Positions 46,352-55,293 are shown, counted from the first letter of the stretch. The stretch: 64,000 bases of DNA from Methylobacterium adhaesivum (GCF_022179065.1 NZ_BPQD01000011.1:19395-83394), one strand, 5' to 3'. Notes: generated from the letters alone by a model not told the origin. Made by a program: numbers and translations.

Positions 46352-48856
46352 GTGACGCGAAGTTGTAGTATTCAAGATACGCCTCGACGCCGAAGCGACC
46401 TCGCCTCGGCTCCGCATGGTCTGGAGCCGACGTTGAGACAGGACGACCTCACCGCCCGACCGACAACCTTCGCGACCACCGCCCCCGGATCGAGCCAGCG
46501 CCGTTTCGCGGTCGTGGTCTGCCTCGCGTTCGCCGTCCTGTCCGTCGCGATGCTCCCGTTCGCCTCGCTTGCGATGGCGCCGATGCCTGGCTTCGTCCCG
46601 AGCTACCAAGCCGCCCTCATTGTCACCTACGCGGTCACGACCTACCTGTTCTTCTCGCAATACCGGCGAACCCGGTCGGCGCCCCTGCTGATCCTCGGAG
46701 CCGGCAGCCTCTACACGACCCTGATCGTCGCGACGCAGTTGCTGACCTTCCCGAACGTCTTCGGCGTCGGCCGCATCCTTGGGAGCGGGCCGGCCACCAC
46801 CACGTGGCTCTGGACCCTTTGGCATATCGGCCCCCCGCTTTTCGCCATTCCCTACGCGATCCTGGAAGGCGATGGCCGGTATCCACCCGTTGCACCCGAC
46901 AGGGTCGTCCCCATCGGCATCGCTACCACGGTCGCGACCTTCGTGGCCGTAGCGGCGATAACGGTGGGAGTCGTCGCATACGTCGATATGCTGCCAACCA
47001 GCGTCGACGGCGACAGCTACTGGCCGCTCACCACCTCCGGTACCGGCCCTGCCGTGGTGGTCCTCACCCTCGCAGCTCTGGCGACTGTGTGCTGGACCAC
47101 CCGCTTGCGAACCGTGCTCCAGCTCTGGCTCGCCGTCTCGCTGTTCCTGCTCCTCCTCGACAACATGGTAACCCTGACCGGAGCCGCCCGCGGGACGTTC
47201 GGATGGTTCGCCGGCCGGATCGAGGCGCTCGTCGCCGGGATCATCATCCTGTGCGTCTACCTGCGCGAGGTCGACCACCTCTACCGGCGGGCGGAGCGGA
47301 CCGCCGAGGAGCGCGAGCGCCAGCGTTCGGAGCTCAAGCTGGCGCAGGACAACCTCGCCATAGCCCTCGACGCCGCCGACATGGGGGATTGGGAGTTCGA
47401 CCTCGTTTCCGGCGTATCCCGACGCAGCCTCAGGCACGACCGCATCTTCGGCTACGCCGTCCTTCAGCCCCGGTGGGGCAAGGACGAGTTCCTGGCCCAT
47501 GTGGTGCCCGAGGACCGGCCGGACGTCGAGATCGCGTTCGCGCAGGCTCTCGCGACCCGCGACCTCGACCTCGAATGCCGCATCGTCCGGGCCGGCGACG
47601 CGGCGGTCCGCCGGATCTCCCTCAAGGGCAGGGCATACCGCGACGAGGCCGGCACGGCGACCGGAATGACCGGCATCGTCATGGACACGACCGCCCGGCA
47701 CGACGCGGACGAGCGTCTGAACCAGGCGCAGAAGATGGAAGCCATCGGCCAGCTCACCGGGGGCGTGGCGCACGACTTCAACAACCTCCTGACGATCATC
47801 GTCGGCAACCTAGACATGATCGTCCGGCGGCCGGACAACGCCCAGCGGGTCGAACGCCTCGCCACCTCCGCGATGACCGCCGCCCGCCGTGGTGCCGAGG
47901 TGACCGAAAAACTGCTGGCGTTCTCGCGCCGGCAGGTGCTCCGGCCCGAGACCGTGAACCCGAACCGCCTGCTGAAGGACTTCCGGACGCTGCTGGAGCG
48001 CGCGGTCGGCGAGAGCATCACCGTCGAGTTCGACCTCGATGCCGGCCTCGACCCGGTCCGCCTCGACCCCGGCCAGTTCGAGAGCGCGATCCTCAACCTC
48101 GGCGTGAACGCCCGCGATGCCATGCCGTCCGGCGGCACGCTGCGCATCAGGACCGACAATCTCGCTACCACCACGGAACGCGATGCCGAACTCCCGGATC
48201 TCGCCCCCGGGAAGTATGTGCGCGTCTCCGTGACGGACACCGGGCTCGGCATGGATGCGGCCACGGCGGCGCGGGCCTTCGAACCGTTCTTCACCACTAA
48301 GGACGTCGGCAAGGGAACCGGTCTCGGCCTGTCCCAGGTCTACGGCTTCGCTCGACAGGGCGGCGGCCAGGTCGTCCTTTCCAGCGAGGTCGGCATCGGG
48401 ACCACCATCTCGATCTACTTGCCACATTCCACCGACGTACCAGCAGCGGCTCGTCCTGAAGGACCCATGCCCTTGCGGCGCGCCACGGAGGGCGAGGTGA
48501 TCCTTGTTGTTGAAGATGAGCCGGCCGTACTCGACATGGCAGTCGAGAGCCTGGGGGAACTCGGCTACAGGACCGTCACCGCGTCCCACGCCGCGGCGGC
48601 GCTGGAGCGGTTACGAGGCCCGGAGCGCATCGACATCATGTTCTCGGACGTGGTGATGCCGGGCGGGATGAACGGAGTACAGCTTTCCGTGGAGGCGCGG
48701 CGCCTGCGACCGGACCTTAGGGTGCTGCTGGCTTCGGGGTATACCGCCTCAGCGCTCGGGTCAGACGGGGTGCCGGCCGACCTGCCGCTCCTCAGCAAGC
48801 CCTACCGGCGCGAGGATCTCGCCGACAAGCTGCGCGTCATCATGGGTCGGCGGTAA
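46352..48856 (+). CDS. MASE4-like membrane hybrid histidine kinase with PAS and receiver
   Basis: An ~834-residue protein with about eight membrane helices in the first ~310 residues, matching the MASE4-type sensor. A PAS domain (~345-455) is followed by HisKA with [11 protein letters not shown], HATPase (NARDAMPSGG; DTGLGMD; GTGLGLSQV) and a receiver (VVEDEP; SDVVMPGG; SKPYRR). It has the same domain order as the LOV kinase upstream. The start is unsure: GTG at 46352, or TTG at 46433 with GGAGCC upstream. The ligand is unknown. Confidence 0.88.
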   Translation: MTRSCSIQDTPRRRSDLASAPHGLEPTLRQDDLTARPTTFATTAPGSSQRRFAVVVCLAFAVLSVAMLPFASLAMAPMPGFVPSYQAALIVTYAVTTYLFFSQYRRTRSAPLLILGAGSLYTTLIVATQLLTFPNVFGVGRILGSGPATTTWLWTLWHIGPPLFAIPYAILEGDGRYPPVAPDRVVPIGIATTVATFVAVAAITVGVVAYVDMLPTSVDGDSYWPLTTSGTGPAVVVLTLAALATVCWTTRLRTVLQLWLAVSLFLLLLDNMVTLTGAARGTFGWFAGRIEALVAGIIILCVYLREVDHLYRRAERTAEERERQRSELKLAQDNLAIALDAADMGDWEFDLVSGVSRRSLRHDRIFGYAVLQPRWGKDEFLAHVVPEDRPDVEIAFAQALATRDLDLECRIVRAGDAAVRRISLKGRAYRDEAGTATGMTGIVMDTTARHDADERLNQAQKMEAIGQLTGGVAHDFNNLLTIIVGNLDMIVRRPDNAQRVERLATSAMTAARRGAEVTEKLLAFSRRQVLRPETVNPNRLLKDFRTLLERAVGESITVEFDLDAGLDPVRLDPGQFESAILNLGVNARDAMPSGGTLRIRTDNLATTTERDAELPDLAPGKYVRVSVTDTGLGMDAATAARAFEPFFTTKDVGKGTGLGLSQVYGFARQGGGQVVLSSEVGIGTTISIYLPHSTDVPAAARPEGPMPLRRATEGEVILVVEDEPAVLDMAVESLGELGYRTVTASHAAAALERLRGPERIDIMFSDVVMPGGMNGVQLSVEARRLRPDLRVLLASGYTASALGSDGVPADLPLLSKPYRREDLADKLRVIMGRR

Positions 48857-49094
48857 GCCGAACCTATCCAAGCGTTCGAGATGATGGAATCATGGTTAAC
48901 GGATTCCTTATCGAAATTTCCAAGGGGAGCGACCGCTCAGCGTCCGCTCTCGTCTCAGACCCGCATACCGATACCTTACGGGCGCTCCCCGAGTTGGATC
49001 TTGGCTCGACGGCGGCGCAACGGGCGCGATGACCTGACGCCGAGCCTCGCGGGAAGTTTTCGGCCTCGCCCAGGCCTCTAACCCACCGATATCG

Positions 49095-49340
49095 TCAGGC
49101 GGCGGTCCTGCGCAGCTTGGCACCCTTGTCCTCAAGCTCCTTGGCCGTCTGCGCGAAAAGCTCGGAACGCCTGCGAAGGGCCTCTTGCTTTCCCTTCTTC
49201 GCGGCGGCCTGTGCTTTCTCGTCCGCCTTCCGGGATTTTCCCCGGAGCTTGGTCGCCAGCTTTTCGAAGGCATCGGCGATCCTGCCGTTCGTTTCTGTCG
49301 TTTCCCGCTATACCCGGTCCGGCTGATCGTCCTTGGCCAT
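49095..49340 (-). pseudogene. small Lys/Ala-rich helical protein gene with in-frame TAG
   Basis: From an ATG at 49340 the frame reads MAKDDQPDRV, then TAG at 49308-49310. It then continues for about 70 codons as a highly helical Lys/Ala/Glu-rich protein (DAFEKLATKLRGKSRKADEK, QAAAKKGKQEALRRRSELF) to TGA at 49095. No ATG, GTG or TTG offers a restart soon after the TAG. Codon use after the TAG looks like real coding sequence, so this is likely a nonsense-mutated gene. Family unknown. Confidence 0.5.
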
Positions 49341-49781
49341 GAGGTCGCCCCATCGTTGCGCCACCGACATGGGACGCGAAGCCTATTCGTAACGGTCGGG
49401 TCGGCCATCCCCAAGCGAGACGTAGCCATCGGTACCCAGGGTTACGAAAGCCCTGGCCGGTTCACGGACATCACGGAACCCATTGATGGAGCAGGGACGG
49501 GGAGCGTATCCGCCGCTTCGCGAAGATGCGTGATCGGTCCGAACCCCGACTTCGCAACCGGTGGCGGCAGTTGCGGCCAAGCTCTCCCGACAATCGGATG
49601 AAGGCTTTGTTAGTCAGCATTCATGCAGATTTTGCCAGAACCTCCCGACCGCATTGCCGGATTGACCGGGCTGCGCACCGTCAAGTGGAGGTGGGGAATA
49701 GGCATGATCGCTGGCAACCTTGGACGGGTATCGTACCGCACCGGAAACGATCCGGCGAAGCCGTCCACCAAGGTCGCGTCC
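49341..49781. other. gap upstream of the sigma factor
   Basis: No gene is supported. In-frame ATGs at 49623 and 49704 would extend the sigma gene into this part. The composition is mixed and no strong promoter was found. Confidence 0.35.
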
Positions 49782-50432
49782 ATGAGCGGGATACCCGAGG
49801 CAGTCAGGGTTCATCTCGGTATGGAGCTCAAGGCACTTTATGCGTCGATCCTCGATGAGGATCAGCCACCGACCCTCCTCGGACTGATAGCTCAATTGGA
49901 TGTTGGCTCGACCCCAGCCACCCCGGCCGTGCCGGATGCCTTCCGTGCAGGGCTTCTCGACGCCCTTCCGGGCCTGCGGGCCTTCGCGGTATCGCTGACC
50001 ATCAACCCGACCGCGGCCGACGACCTCGTGCAGGAGACCCTGTTGAAGGCCTGGGCCAACCGACACCGCTTCGAGTCAGGCAGCAACCTGATGGCGTGGC
50101 TCTGCACCATCCTGCGCAACCAGTTCTACACCGTCTGCCGCAAGCGGAAACGCGAGGTGGAGGATGCCGACGGCGTATTGGCCGGCAAGATCTTAGCGCC
50201 GGCGGCGCAGGAGGCCAGCAGCGACCTGCGGAGGGTCTGGGAGCATCTCGGCAAGCTGCCCGCCGCCCAGCGCGAGGCGCTCATGCTCGTGGCGGCGCAG
50301 GGCATGACCTACGAGGCCGCAGCGGAACTGATTGGCTGCCAGGTCGGCACCATGAAGAGCCGTGTCAGCCGGGCGCGCTCCTTCCTGGCCGGTAGCCTCG
50401 GGATGGAGCCGCGCCATGCGGCTGCGACCTGA
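49782..50432 (+). CDS. EcfG-family sigma factor with N-terminal NepR-like segment
   Basis: A 216-residue protein in this reading. Residues ~10-40 (VHLGMELKALYASILDE, PTLLGLIAQLD) match the two helices of NepR, the anti-sigma factor of the alphaproteobacterial general stress response. Residues ~58-125 are sigma region 2 (TAADDLVQETLLKAWAN; WLCTILRNQF) and ~155-205 are region 4 (LPAAQREALMLVAAQGMTYEEA-like; GTMKSRVSRAR), typical of EcfG. NepR and EcfG are normally separate genes. In-frame ATGs at 49704 and 49623 give longer forms. It may autoinhibit. Confidence 0.8.
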   Translation: MSGIPEAVRVHLGMELKALYASILDEDQPPTLLGLIAQLDVGSTPATPAVPDAFRAGLLDALPGLRAFAVSLTINPTAADDLVQETLLKAWANRHRFESGSNLMAWLCTILRNQFYTVCRKRKREVEDADGVLAGKILAPAAQEASSDLRRVWEHLGKLPAAQREALMLVAAQGMTYEAAAELIGCQVGTMKSRVSRARSFLAGSLGMEPRHAAAT

Positions 50433-50456
50433 GGAACGCCAAGGACCGAAACGACA

Positions 50457-50490
50457 GGGGCCCGACCGGCCATGACCGGTCGGGCCCCTT
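50457..50490. terminator. bidirectional terminator between the sigma factor and the DUF1236 gene
   Basis: GGGGCCCGACCGG pairs with CCGGTCGGGCCCC around a short CCATGA loop, followed by TT. It sits between two convergent genes (50432 and 50527). Confidence 0.75.
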
Positions 50491-50526
50491 ACAGGTCGGC
50501 TCGGAGCCTCGCCGGAGCCGGTCTCG

Positions 50527-50943
50527 TCAGTCGATGACCTCGACGATGCGGCGGCTGCGGTCCACCAGAACCGGACGCTCGTTCACGATGGTGTAGCGGT
50601 AACCAGGGCGAGCCCGGTACTCCTCGGGCACGTCGTAGTAGGTGACCTCGTCGTCGGGGAGCACGGTACCGACCTGGACCGGGCCGCCCCAGCTGTACGA
50701 ACGGACGCCGCGCTCGCGGACGTAGGAGCGGAAGCGCGGACGGTCCTCGACGCCGAGGATGCCACCCACGGTACCGGCGGCGGCGCCGACCGCGCCACCG
50801 ACGATGCCGCCGATGGGACCGGCCGCATCGGCTCCGCGCTCTGCGCCCTCGGCCGCACCGCGAAGCGTGCCCTGGGCCTGGGCGGTCATCGGAAGGGCGA
50901 ACAGCCCCGCGGCGGCGATGGCGAAGAGAAGCTTGTTGGACAT
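50527..50943 (-). CDS. secreted DUF1236-like protein
   Basis: A 138-residue protein with a Sec signal (MSNKLLFAIAAAGLFALPMTAQA). A Gly/Ala-rich stretch (GPIGGIVGGAVGAAAGTVGGI) resembles glycine-zipper sequences. The C-terminal DUF1236-like domain has VQVGTVLPDDEVTYYDVPEEY and YTIVNERPVLVDRSRRIVEVID pieces. Such proteins are common in Rhizobiales envelopes, role unknown. Confidence 0.85.
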   Translation of the reverse strand: MSNKLLFAIAAAGLFALPMTAQAQGTLRGAAEGAERGADAAGPIGGIVGGAVGAAAGTVGGILGVEDRPRFRSYVRERGVRSYSWGGPVQVGTVLPDDEVTYYDVPEEYRARPGYRYTIVNERPVLVDRSRRIVEVID

Positions 50944-51145
50944 GGTGTCGTCTCCTGATGCGCCTGAAAGAACCTCTGCCGCCGGGAAGCGGCCTTCCTT
51001 AGGGACGGCGAACCCCTCCGTTTCGACGGTTGGCCGCCGGTTTTCCGCCGAAGGAACCCGGAACCCCGGAATCGGTTGCGCCGAAATTTTTCGAAACGGG
51101 CCAGGCTCTCGTCCGGGCTTCACCCGCATGCGACATTGGCATGCG

Positions 51146-51592
51146 TTACTCGGGCGGTTCCCCATCCTCGCCCACGTCGTCGCCCGCGCCGCCGTTCGGC
51201 CTCACCGTGGCGGTGTCATCGACGGGACGAGCCGCGACAGGGGCGACGGACCGCGGGACGGGGGCGGACGGCATCATCGCGGCACCCGAGGCGACTACTC
51301 CGGCCATCGTCCTCAGGTCAGCCGGCTGCCCTGCATCCTGTGCCACGCCCTCGGCCTCGGCCTGGAGGCGAAGGTTGCACGCCTTCGAGGCGGGTCCGTC
51401 GTCCGGGGTACAGGCATCGTGCCGTGCGCAAGCCGCGTCCAGGGCGTCGATTGGCGTGAGCGGAGCGTTGTTGCCAGGACCGCAGTAGTTGCCGTGCAGC
51501 ATGGCCTTTGGAGCCTCACCAGCCCAGGCGCCGGCGGGGATGGCGAAAAGGGTCGTCATCAGGGCGGAAGCCGCCAGTCTGGGCAAGGTCAT
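51146..51592 (-). CDS. secreted phospholipase A2-like protein
   Basis: A 148-residue protein with a Sec signal (residues ~1-24, ending AGAWAG). The mature start has a PLA2-type pattern: HGNYCGPGNNAPLTPIDALD, then ACARHDACT with the His-Asp pair of the active site and its flanking Cys. In secreted PLA2s, Cys-Gly-x-Gly binds calcium and CCxxHDxC carries the catalytic His. The tail is Pro/Ala-rich. It might attack membranes or be a non-enzymatic relative. Confidence 0.7.
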   Translation of the reverse strand: MTLPRLAASALMTTLFAIPAGAWAGEAPKAMLHGNYCGPGNNAPLTPIDALDAACARHDACTPDDGPASKACNLRLQAEAEGVAQDAGQPADLRTMAGVVASGAAMMPSAPVPRSVAPVAARPVDDTATVRPNGGAGDDVGEDGEPPE

Positions 51593-51920
51593 GCGTTTCC
51601 TCGGTCCGTTCGCCGCCCTCGTATGCGGGCTCGCCCCTCCGGCTCGGTCGGGACAAACGTAATTCGAAAGTCGGGAAAAGGGTTCAAACGCCCATCCTGC
51701 GACTGTCCCGGCATCCGGGCGTCGAAGACCCCGCAGCGGTGTTTGCCGTGCCTTCCCGAAGCGCGGTGACCCCGCCGCGAAGCGCGCAGATATCGCGGTG
51801 GCGTGACGGGACAACTCGTAAAATCCGGTCCGGCGTGAAGCCAATTCGAAGGATGTGTTCACGGCCGGGCCGCCCTTATCGGGGATCAGACGGGGGGTGA
51901 CCGGGACCGAGGCGAGCCAC

Positions 51921-52142
51921 CTACACCTTGGAGGGTGGCGTCGAGGCTCTGGAGACGTCCGGCAAATCGCTGAAGGCCTGCATCATCCCGACGACCGCGG
52001 AGCGTGGGATCAGGAGGGAGACCACCAGGCTGTCGGCCCTCGCAAGGTTGATGACGACGGTGTCGCCTCCGTCAATCGTCCGAAGGTCGATGAATTCCCT
52101 GGACGAGACAAGCATCAAGTCATCGACGGAACGAACGGTCAA
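51921..52142 (-). CDS. small hypothetical protein
   Basis: A 73-residue soluble protein (MTVRSVDDLMLVSSREFIDL, then VVINLARADSLVVSLLIPRSAVVGMMQAF). It is beta-strand then helix in look, with no known family. It is preceded on its strand by a markedly AT-rich stretch (52143-52260) that could hold the promoter. Alternative frames exist on the plus strand, but this one has the better amino-acid make-up. Confidence 0.5.
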   Translation of the reverse strand: MTVRSVDDLMLVSSREFIDLRTIDGGDTVVINLARADSLVVSLLIPRSAVVGMMQAFSDLPDVSRASTPPSKV

Positions 52143-52304
52143 ATCGACTTACTACCCAGCATATGCTCCTACTTTCGATCAGACAATCCAAACAAAAATT
52201 GATAGTTAAACTGTAATCACGCAATCGTGTTGATTATTGCGCGGCTTTCATTCGCTGTTCTACAGTGAGGCATGGCGACTTCAGGAACCTCTCGGTCGTG
52301 ATCC

Positions 52305-52739
52305 ATGGCGCCGAAAGACGACGTCGGGCATGTTGATACGAAGAGTGGGCGCCACTCCCCGTCCTCACTCGACGAGACGTTGGCCTCCGCTCGGTCACGA
52401 GTGAATGAAATCTTGTCCTGGATTTGCGTGGATCGCTTTTCGCAGGTCCGGCGTTGCCTTGCCTTGCGCGAACCAGCGGGTCTCGGGCAAATCGTTCCCG
52501 GGGACGGGCCCATGCTGAACGACAGGTCATTTTGCGTGATGTTGGTGACGCCGGACGGTCGTCGCGCCTTGCGGGCATCGACGGAGCGGGAGGTCGCCTT
52601 GATGGCGGAGTCCGTGCTGCGTCGGTTCGAGCGCCGGACCATGGCGGTCGGCTTCAGCGTTGCGGGACCTGACAAGGCCGCAGGGGCCCGGATCGCCTTC
52701 TACCTCAACGACGTCGCCCTCGAACTCGAAACGGCCTGA
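52305..52739 (+). CDS. hypothetical protein
   Basis: A 144-residue soluble protein with no signal peptide. Pieces such as ARSRVNEILSWICVDRFSQVRRCLAL and FCVMLVTPDGRRALRASTEREVALM suggest helix followed by a small alpha/beta part, but I know no family. It follows the AT-rich stretch and is convergent with the PRC-barrel gene. Confidence 0.55.
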   Translation: MAPKDDVGHVDTKSGRHSPSSLDETLASARSRVNEILSWICVDRFSQVRRCLALREPAGLGQIVPGDGPMLNDRSFCVMLVTPDGRRALRASTEREVALMAESVLRRFERRTMAVGFSVAGPDKAAGARIAFYLNDVALELETA

Positions 52740-52774
52740 GGCGACGGGAGCGCGAGGCGCTCCCGTGTCCGAAT

Positions 52775-53176
52775 TCAGCGCTTGAACTTGCCGTCGTACT
52801 TGAACTCGGGGGCCGCCTTCAGGGCGTCCTTACTGGCGTTCACGGAGGCCTTCCACTTCTTGGCGCCGGTGTCGTAGGTCAGCGCCACCGAGGACGGATC
52901 CACCACGACGTAGCGCTCTCCCATGCCGAGGAAGCCGCCGACCGACATGATGTAGCCGGTGAGCTTGCCCTTCTCGATGACGAGATCCTTGATCTCGCCG
53001 ACGTTGCTGTTGGTGCCGTCGACCACGTTCAGGCCGATGAGGTTGTAGCTCAGGACCGCATCCTGCGGAACGGGGGCGAACTTCACGGTGGCCGGCGGGG
53101 TGGGCGCCTCGTCCTTGGCGAGGACGGGTCCCGTCAGGGCGGTGACGGCGGCGAGGGCGAGAACGAGGCGACGCAT
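52775..53176 (-). CDS. secreted PRC-barrel domain protein
   Basis: A 133-residue protein with a Sec signal (MRRLVLALAAVTALTGPVLA). The PRC-barrel (residues ~43-115) is seen in LSYNLIGLNVVDGTNSNVG and EIKDLVIEKGKLTGYIMSVGGFLG. PRC-barrel proteins of this secreted kind are stress-linked in alphaproteobacteria. It is divergent from csbD-like. Confidence 0.85.
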   Translation of the reverse strand: MRRLVLALAAVTALTGPVLAKDEAPTPPATVKFAPVPQDAVLSYNLIGLNVVDGTNSNVGEIKDLVIEKGKLTGYIMSVGGFLGMGERYVVVDPSSVALTYDTGAKKWKASVNASKDALKAAPEFKYDGKFKR

Positions 53177-53331
53177 CGGGGAACTCCTTTGGTCTTGGAA
53201 CGGGGCTCTGGAATGGCCAGCGTCTGCAAACCGTTCCGCGATTACCCTGGATATCCGAGCTGCAACGAAATCGGGCAGGCCGCCGTTCCTGGGCCCCGGG
53301 ACCGCTCCGGTCGCGACTAAGGAACCTCGCC

Positions 53332-53535
53332 ATGAGCAGCACGACGGACAAGATCAAGGGCCTCGCCAACGAGGCCGTCGGCAACGTCAAGCAGGGCATC
53401 GGCAACGTCACGGACAACGACAAGCTGAAGGCCGAGGGCAAGGCCCAGGAACTCAAGGGCGACGCCCAAAAGGCGACCGGGGACGTGAAGGACGGCGCCA
53501 AGCACGTCGCCGACAAGGTCGCCGGCAAGGACTGA
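53332..53535 (+). CDS. CsbD-family stress protein
   Basis: A 67-residue CsbD-like protein (MSSTTDKIKGLANEAVGNVKQ, then KLKAEGKAQELKGDAQKATGDVKD). These small hydrophilic proteins are often under general-stress sigma control. It is followed by a strong terminator. EcfG control is a reasonable guess, given the sigma gene 3 kb away. Confidence 0.92.
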   Translation: MSSTTDKIKGLANEAVGNVKQGIGNVTDNDKLKAEGKAQELKGDAQKATGDVKDGAKHVADKVAGKD

Positions 53536-53613
53536 GTGCCTCCGGGGAGCGGGTATCCTGCTGCCCTCGCGCGGCTCGCAAGGCCCGGACGATCAATTCA
53601 GAAACTGAGAGGC

Positions 53614-53651
53614 GAGGCCTTGCAGCATTACCCCTGCAAGGCCTCTTTTTT
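53614..53651 (+). terminator. intrinsic terminator after csbD-like gene
   Basis: GAGGCCTTGCAG pairs with TGCAAGGCCTC around a 9-base loop, followed by a run of T. Confidence 0.85.
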
Positions 53652-53797
53652 GGTTTTCGCAACAAGTCAATAATGACAACCCTGTTAATCTGACGTTCAT
53701 TTCATCAGATTGCCGATAGAACTTGAATTTCCTGGGAACGGTATTCCCACAACATCCGTTTATCGCCTCGTACAGCCTGATGCAGCCGGAGAATACC

Positions 53798-54211
53798 ATG
53801 TTGAAGCACGTTCGCGTCGCCGCCCTCGCCACGACGTTCGTCCTCGGCGGAGCCGCCATGGCGTTCGCCCAGTCCTCCTCGACCGTCGGCACCGGCGGCT
53901 CGTCCGCAGGCGGCGGCACCAGCTCCTCCACCGTGGGCACCGGCGGTTCGTCGGCGGGCGCCGGGACTGGTTCGGGCACCTCCTCGACGGTCGGCACCGG
54001 CGGTTCGTCCGCTGGCGGCGGCAAGAGTTCCTCGACCGTCGGAACCGGCGGTTCGTCGGCCGGGACGGGTAGCGGCTCCGGCTCGACCGTTGGCACCGGC
54101 GGTTCGTCCTCTGGCATGTCCGACGGTGCCGGCAAATCCGCCGGCTCGGCCGGCCACGACAAGAAGGGCCCGGGCAACTCGGAGAACGCGCCCGGCCACA
54201 ACAAGCGCTGA
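53798..54211 (+). CDS. secreted Gly/Ser/Thr repeat protein 1
   Basis: A 137-residue protein with a Sec signal (MLKHVRVAALATTFVLGGAA start) and five near-exact tandem copies of STVGTGGSSAG with short spacers. The tail is charged (HDKKGPGNSENAPGHNKR). ATGs at 53723 and 53780 are in frame upstream, but 53798 gives a normal signal peptide. It is likely an extracellular or envelope protein of unknown role. Two relatives follow. Confidence 0.75.
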   Translation: MLKHVRVAALATTFVLGGAAMAFAQSSSTVGTGGSSAGGGTSSSTVGTGGSSAGAGTGSGTSSTVGTGGSSAGGGKSSSTVGTGGSSAGTGSGSGSTVGTGGSSSGMSDGAGKSAGSAGHDKKGPGNSENAPGHNKR

Positions 54212-54286
54212 ACCCAGCCAGGTCCAAGGTCCCTCGGGGGCGGCTCGATGAGCCGCCCCCGATCCCCTTCCGAGGAGACTCATGCC

Positions 54287-54661
54287 ATGGCGCGCCTTTT
54301 CCTGCCGTTTCTCGTCGGCGTCCTCGCTTTTCCCGGAGTGGTCGTGAGCCAAGCCCAGACCAGCACCGTGACCGCAGGACCGAATGGCGTTTCCGGCAGC
54401 TCGACGGTCACCACGGGGGCGAACGGCAAGCCTTGCAAGGTCGTCCACTCGGACGCCGGCAAGGGGAACGGATCGGTGTCCAGTTCCGTCACGGCCGGAC
54501 CTGACGGCGTTCACAGTTCCTCCACCGGCGGCAACTCGGTCACCACCCGGTCGAACAATGGCGCGACCAGCAGTTCCACGGCGAGCTCGGGTTCCGGCAC
54601 CACGATGACCACCACGGGCGACGGCGATTGCGTCGTCACCGTTCCCAAGGACAGGAAGTGA
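54287..54661 (+). CDS. secreted Gly/Ser/Thr-rich protein 2
   Basis: A 124-residue protein with a Sec signal (MARLFLPFLVGVLAFPGVVV). The mature part is Ser/Thr/Gly-rich with the repeat VTAGP(N/D)GV seen twice. Two Cys (in KPCKVVHSD and GDCVVTVP) may make a disulfide. It starts 75 bases after gene 1 and ends 7 bases before gene 3. Confidence 0.7.
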   Translation: MARLFLPFLVGVLAFPGVVVSQAQTSTVTAGPNGVSGSSTVTTGANGKPCKVVHSDAGKGNGSVSSSVTAGPDGVHSSSTGGNSVTTRSNNGATSSSTASSGSGTTMTTTGDGDCVVTVPKDRK

Positions 54662-54668
54662 GGTCCCC

Positions 54669-55112
54669 ATGACGACGAAGAAGATGCTTTCCGCCTTTGC
54701 GGTCCTCGGCCTGATGCTCTCGCCGGGCCTCGCCCTGGCTCAGTCCAAGGGCAGCGCGACCGGGGGCACCGCGGGTTCGGCCGCGGTGGGCGGAACATCC
54801 GCCTCGACCGTCGGCACCGGCGGGACCTCGACGGGCGCCAATGGCACAACAGGTTCCTCGCTCGCGACCGGCGGAAGCGCGGCCGGCGGCAAGACGATGG
54901 ACCGTTCCCACGTCAGCGAGACGGGCAACGGCGGCCTGAACGGGCAGGCGAAGGCCATGGCCCATGACGGGGGGACCTTCTCGAAGTCGCAGACCAAGAC
55001 AAAGGTCCGGGACGGCGAGAGCGTGGGGTCCCGCACGAGGACGATGACGCATGAGCCCGGTTCGAAGCCCGTGAAGTCCACGACCACGACCAACTCCGCC
55101 GTCGGGCAATAG
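54669..55112 (+). CDS. secreted Gly/Ser/Thr-rich protein 3
   Basis: A 147-residue protein with a Sec signal (MTTKKMLSAFAVLGLMLSPG start). It carries the same STVGTGGTSTG unit as gene 1, once, then a basic Thr/Lys-rich tail. The three genes form one transcription unit and look like diverged duplicates. Confidence 0.7.
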   Translation: MTTKKMLSAFAVLGLMLSPGLALAQSKGSATGGTAGSAAVGGTSASTVGTGGTSTGANGTTGSSLATGGSAAGGKTMDRSHVSETGNGGLNGQAKAMAHDGGTFSKSQTKTKVRDGESVGSRTRTMTHEPGSKPVKSTTTTNSAVGQ

Positions 55113-55293
55113 CGCCGATCTATCCGATCTGTCCGACGCGAGGAGGTTAGCTCATCGCGTCGGCACAAGGGCTGCCGGAAGCGGTTTTGGCAGACATGGT
55201 TCCCGCCGGCACACATGGACGGCCCGAGCCCGGTTTTTCGGGCGGTTGGCCGGTTGCCTGAAAGGGCGAAAGCGGAATGCGGATACCCTATTC

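Noticed and set aside
45941-47773. Long minus-strand open frame opposite the two hybrid kinases
   Set aside because: It spans two clear plus-strand genes and their gap; composition is antisense-like.
48885-48920. Third copy of the dispersed repeat
   Set aside because: Only ~25 bases around a TTAACCATGATTCC-like core match (inverted); too short to call a copy.
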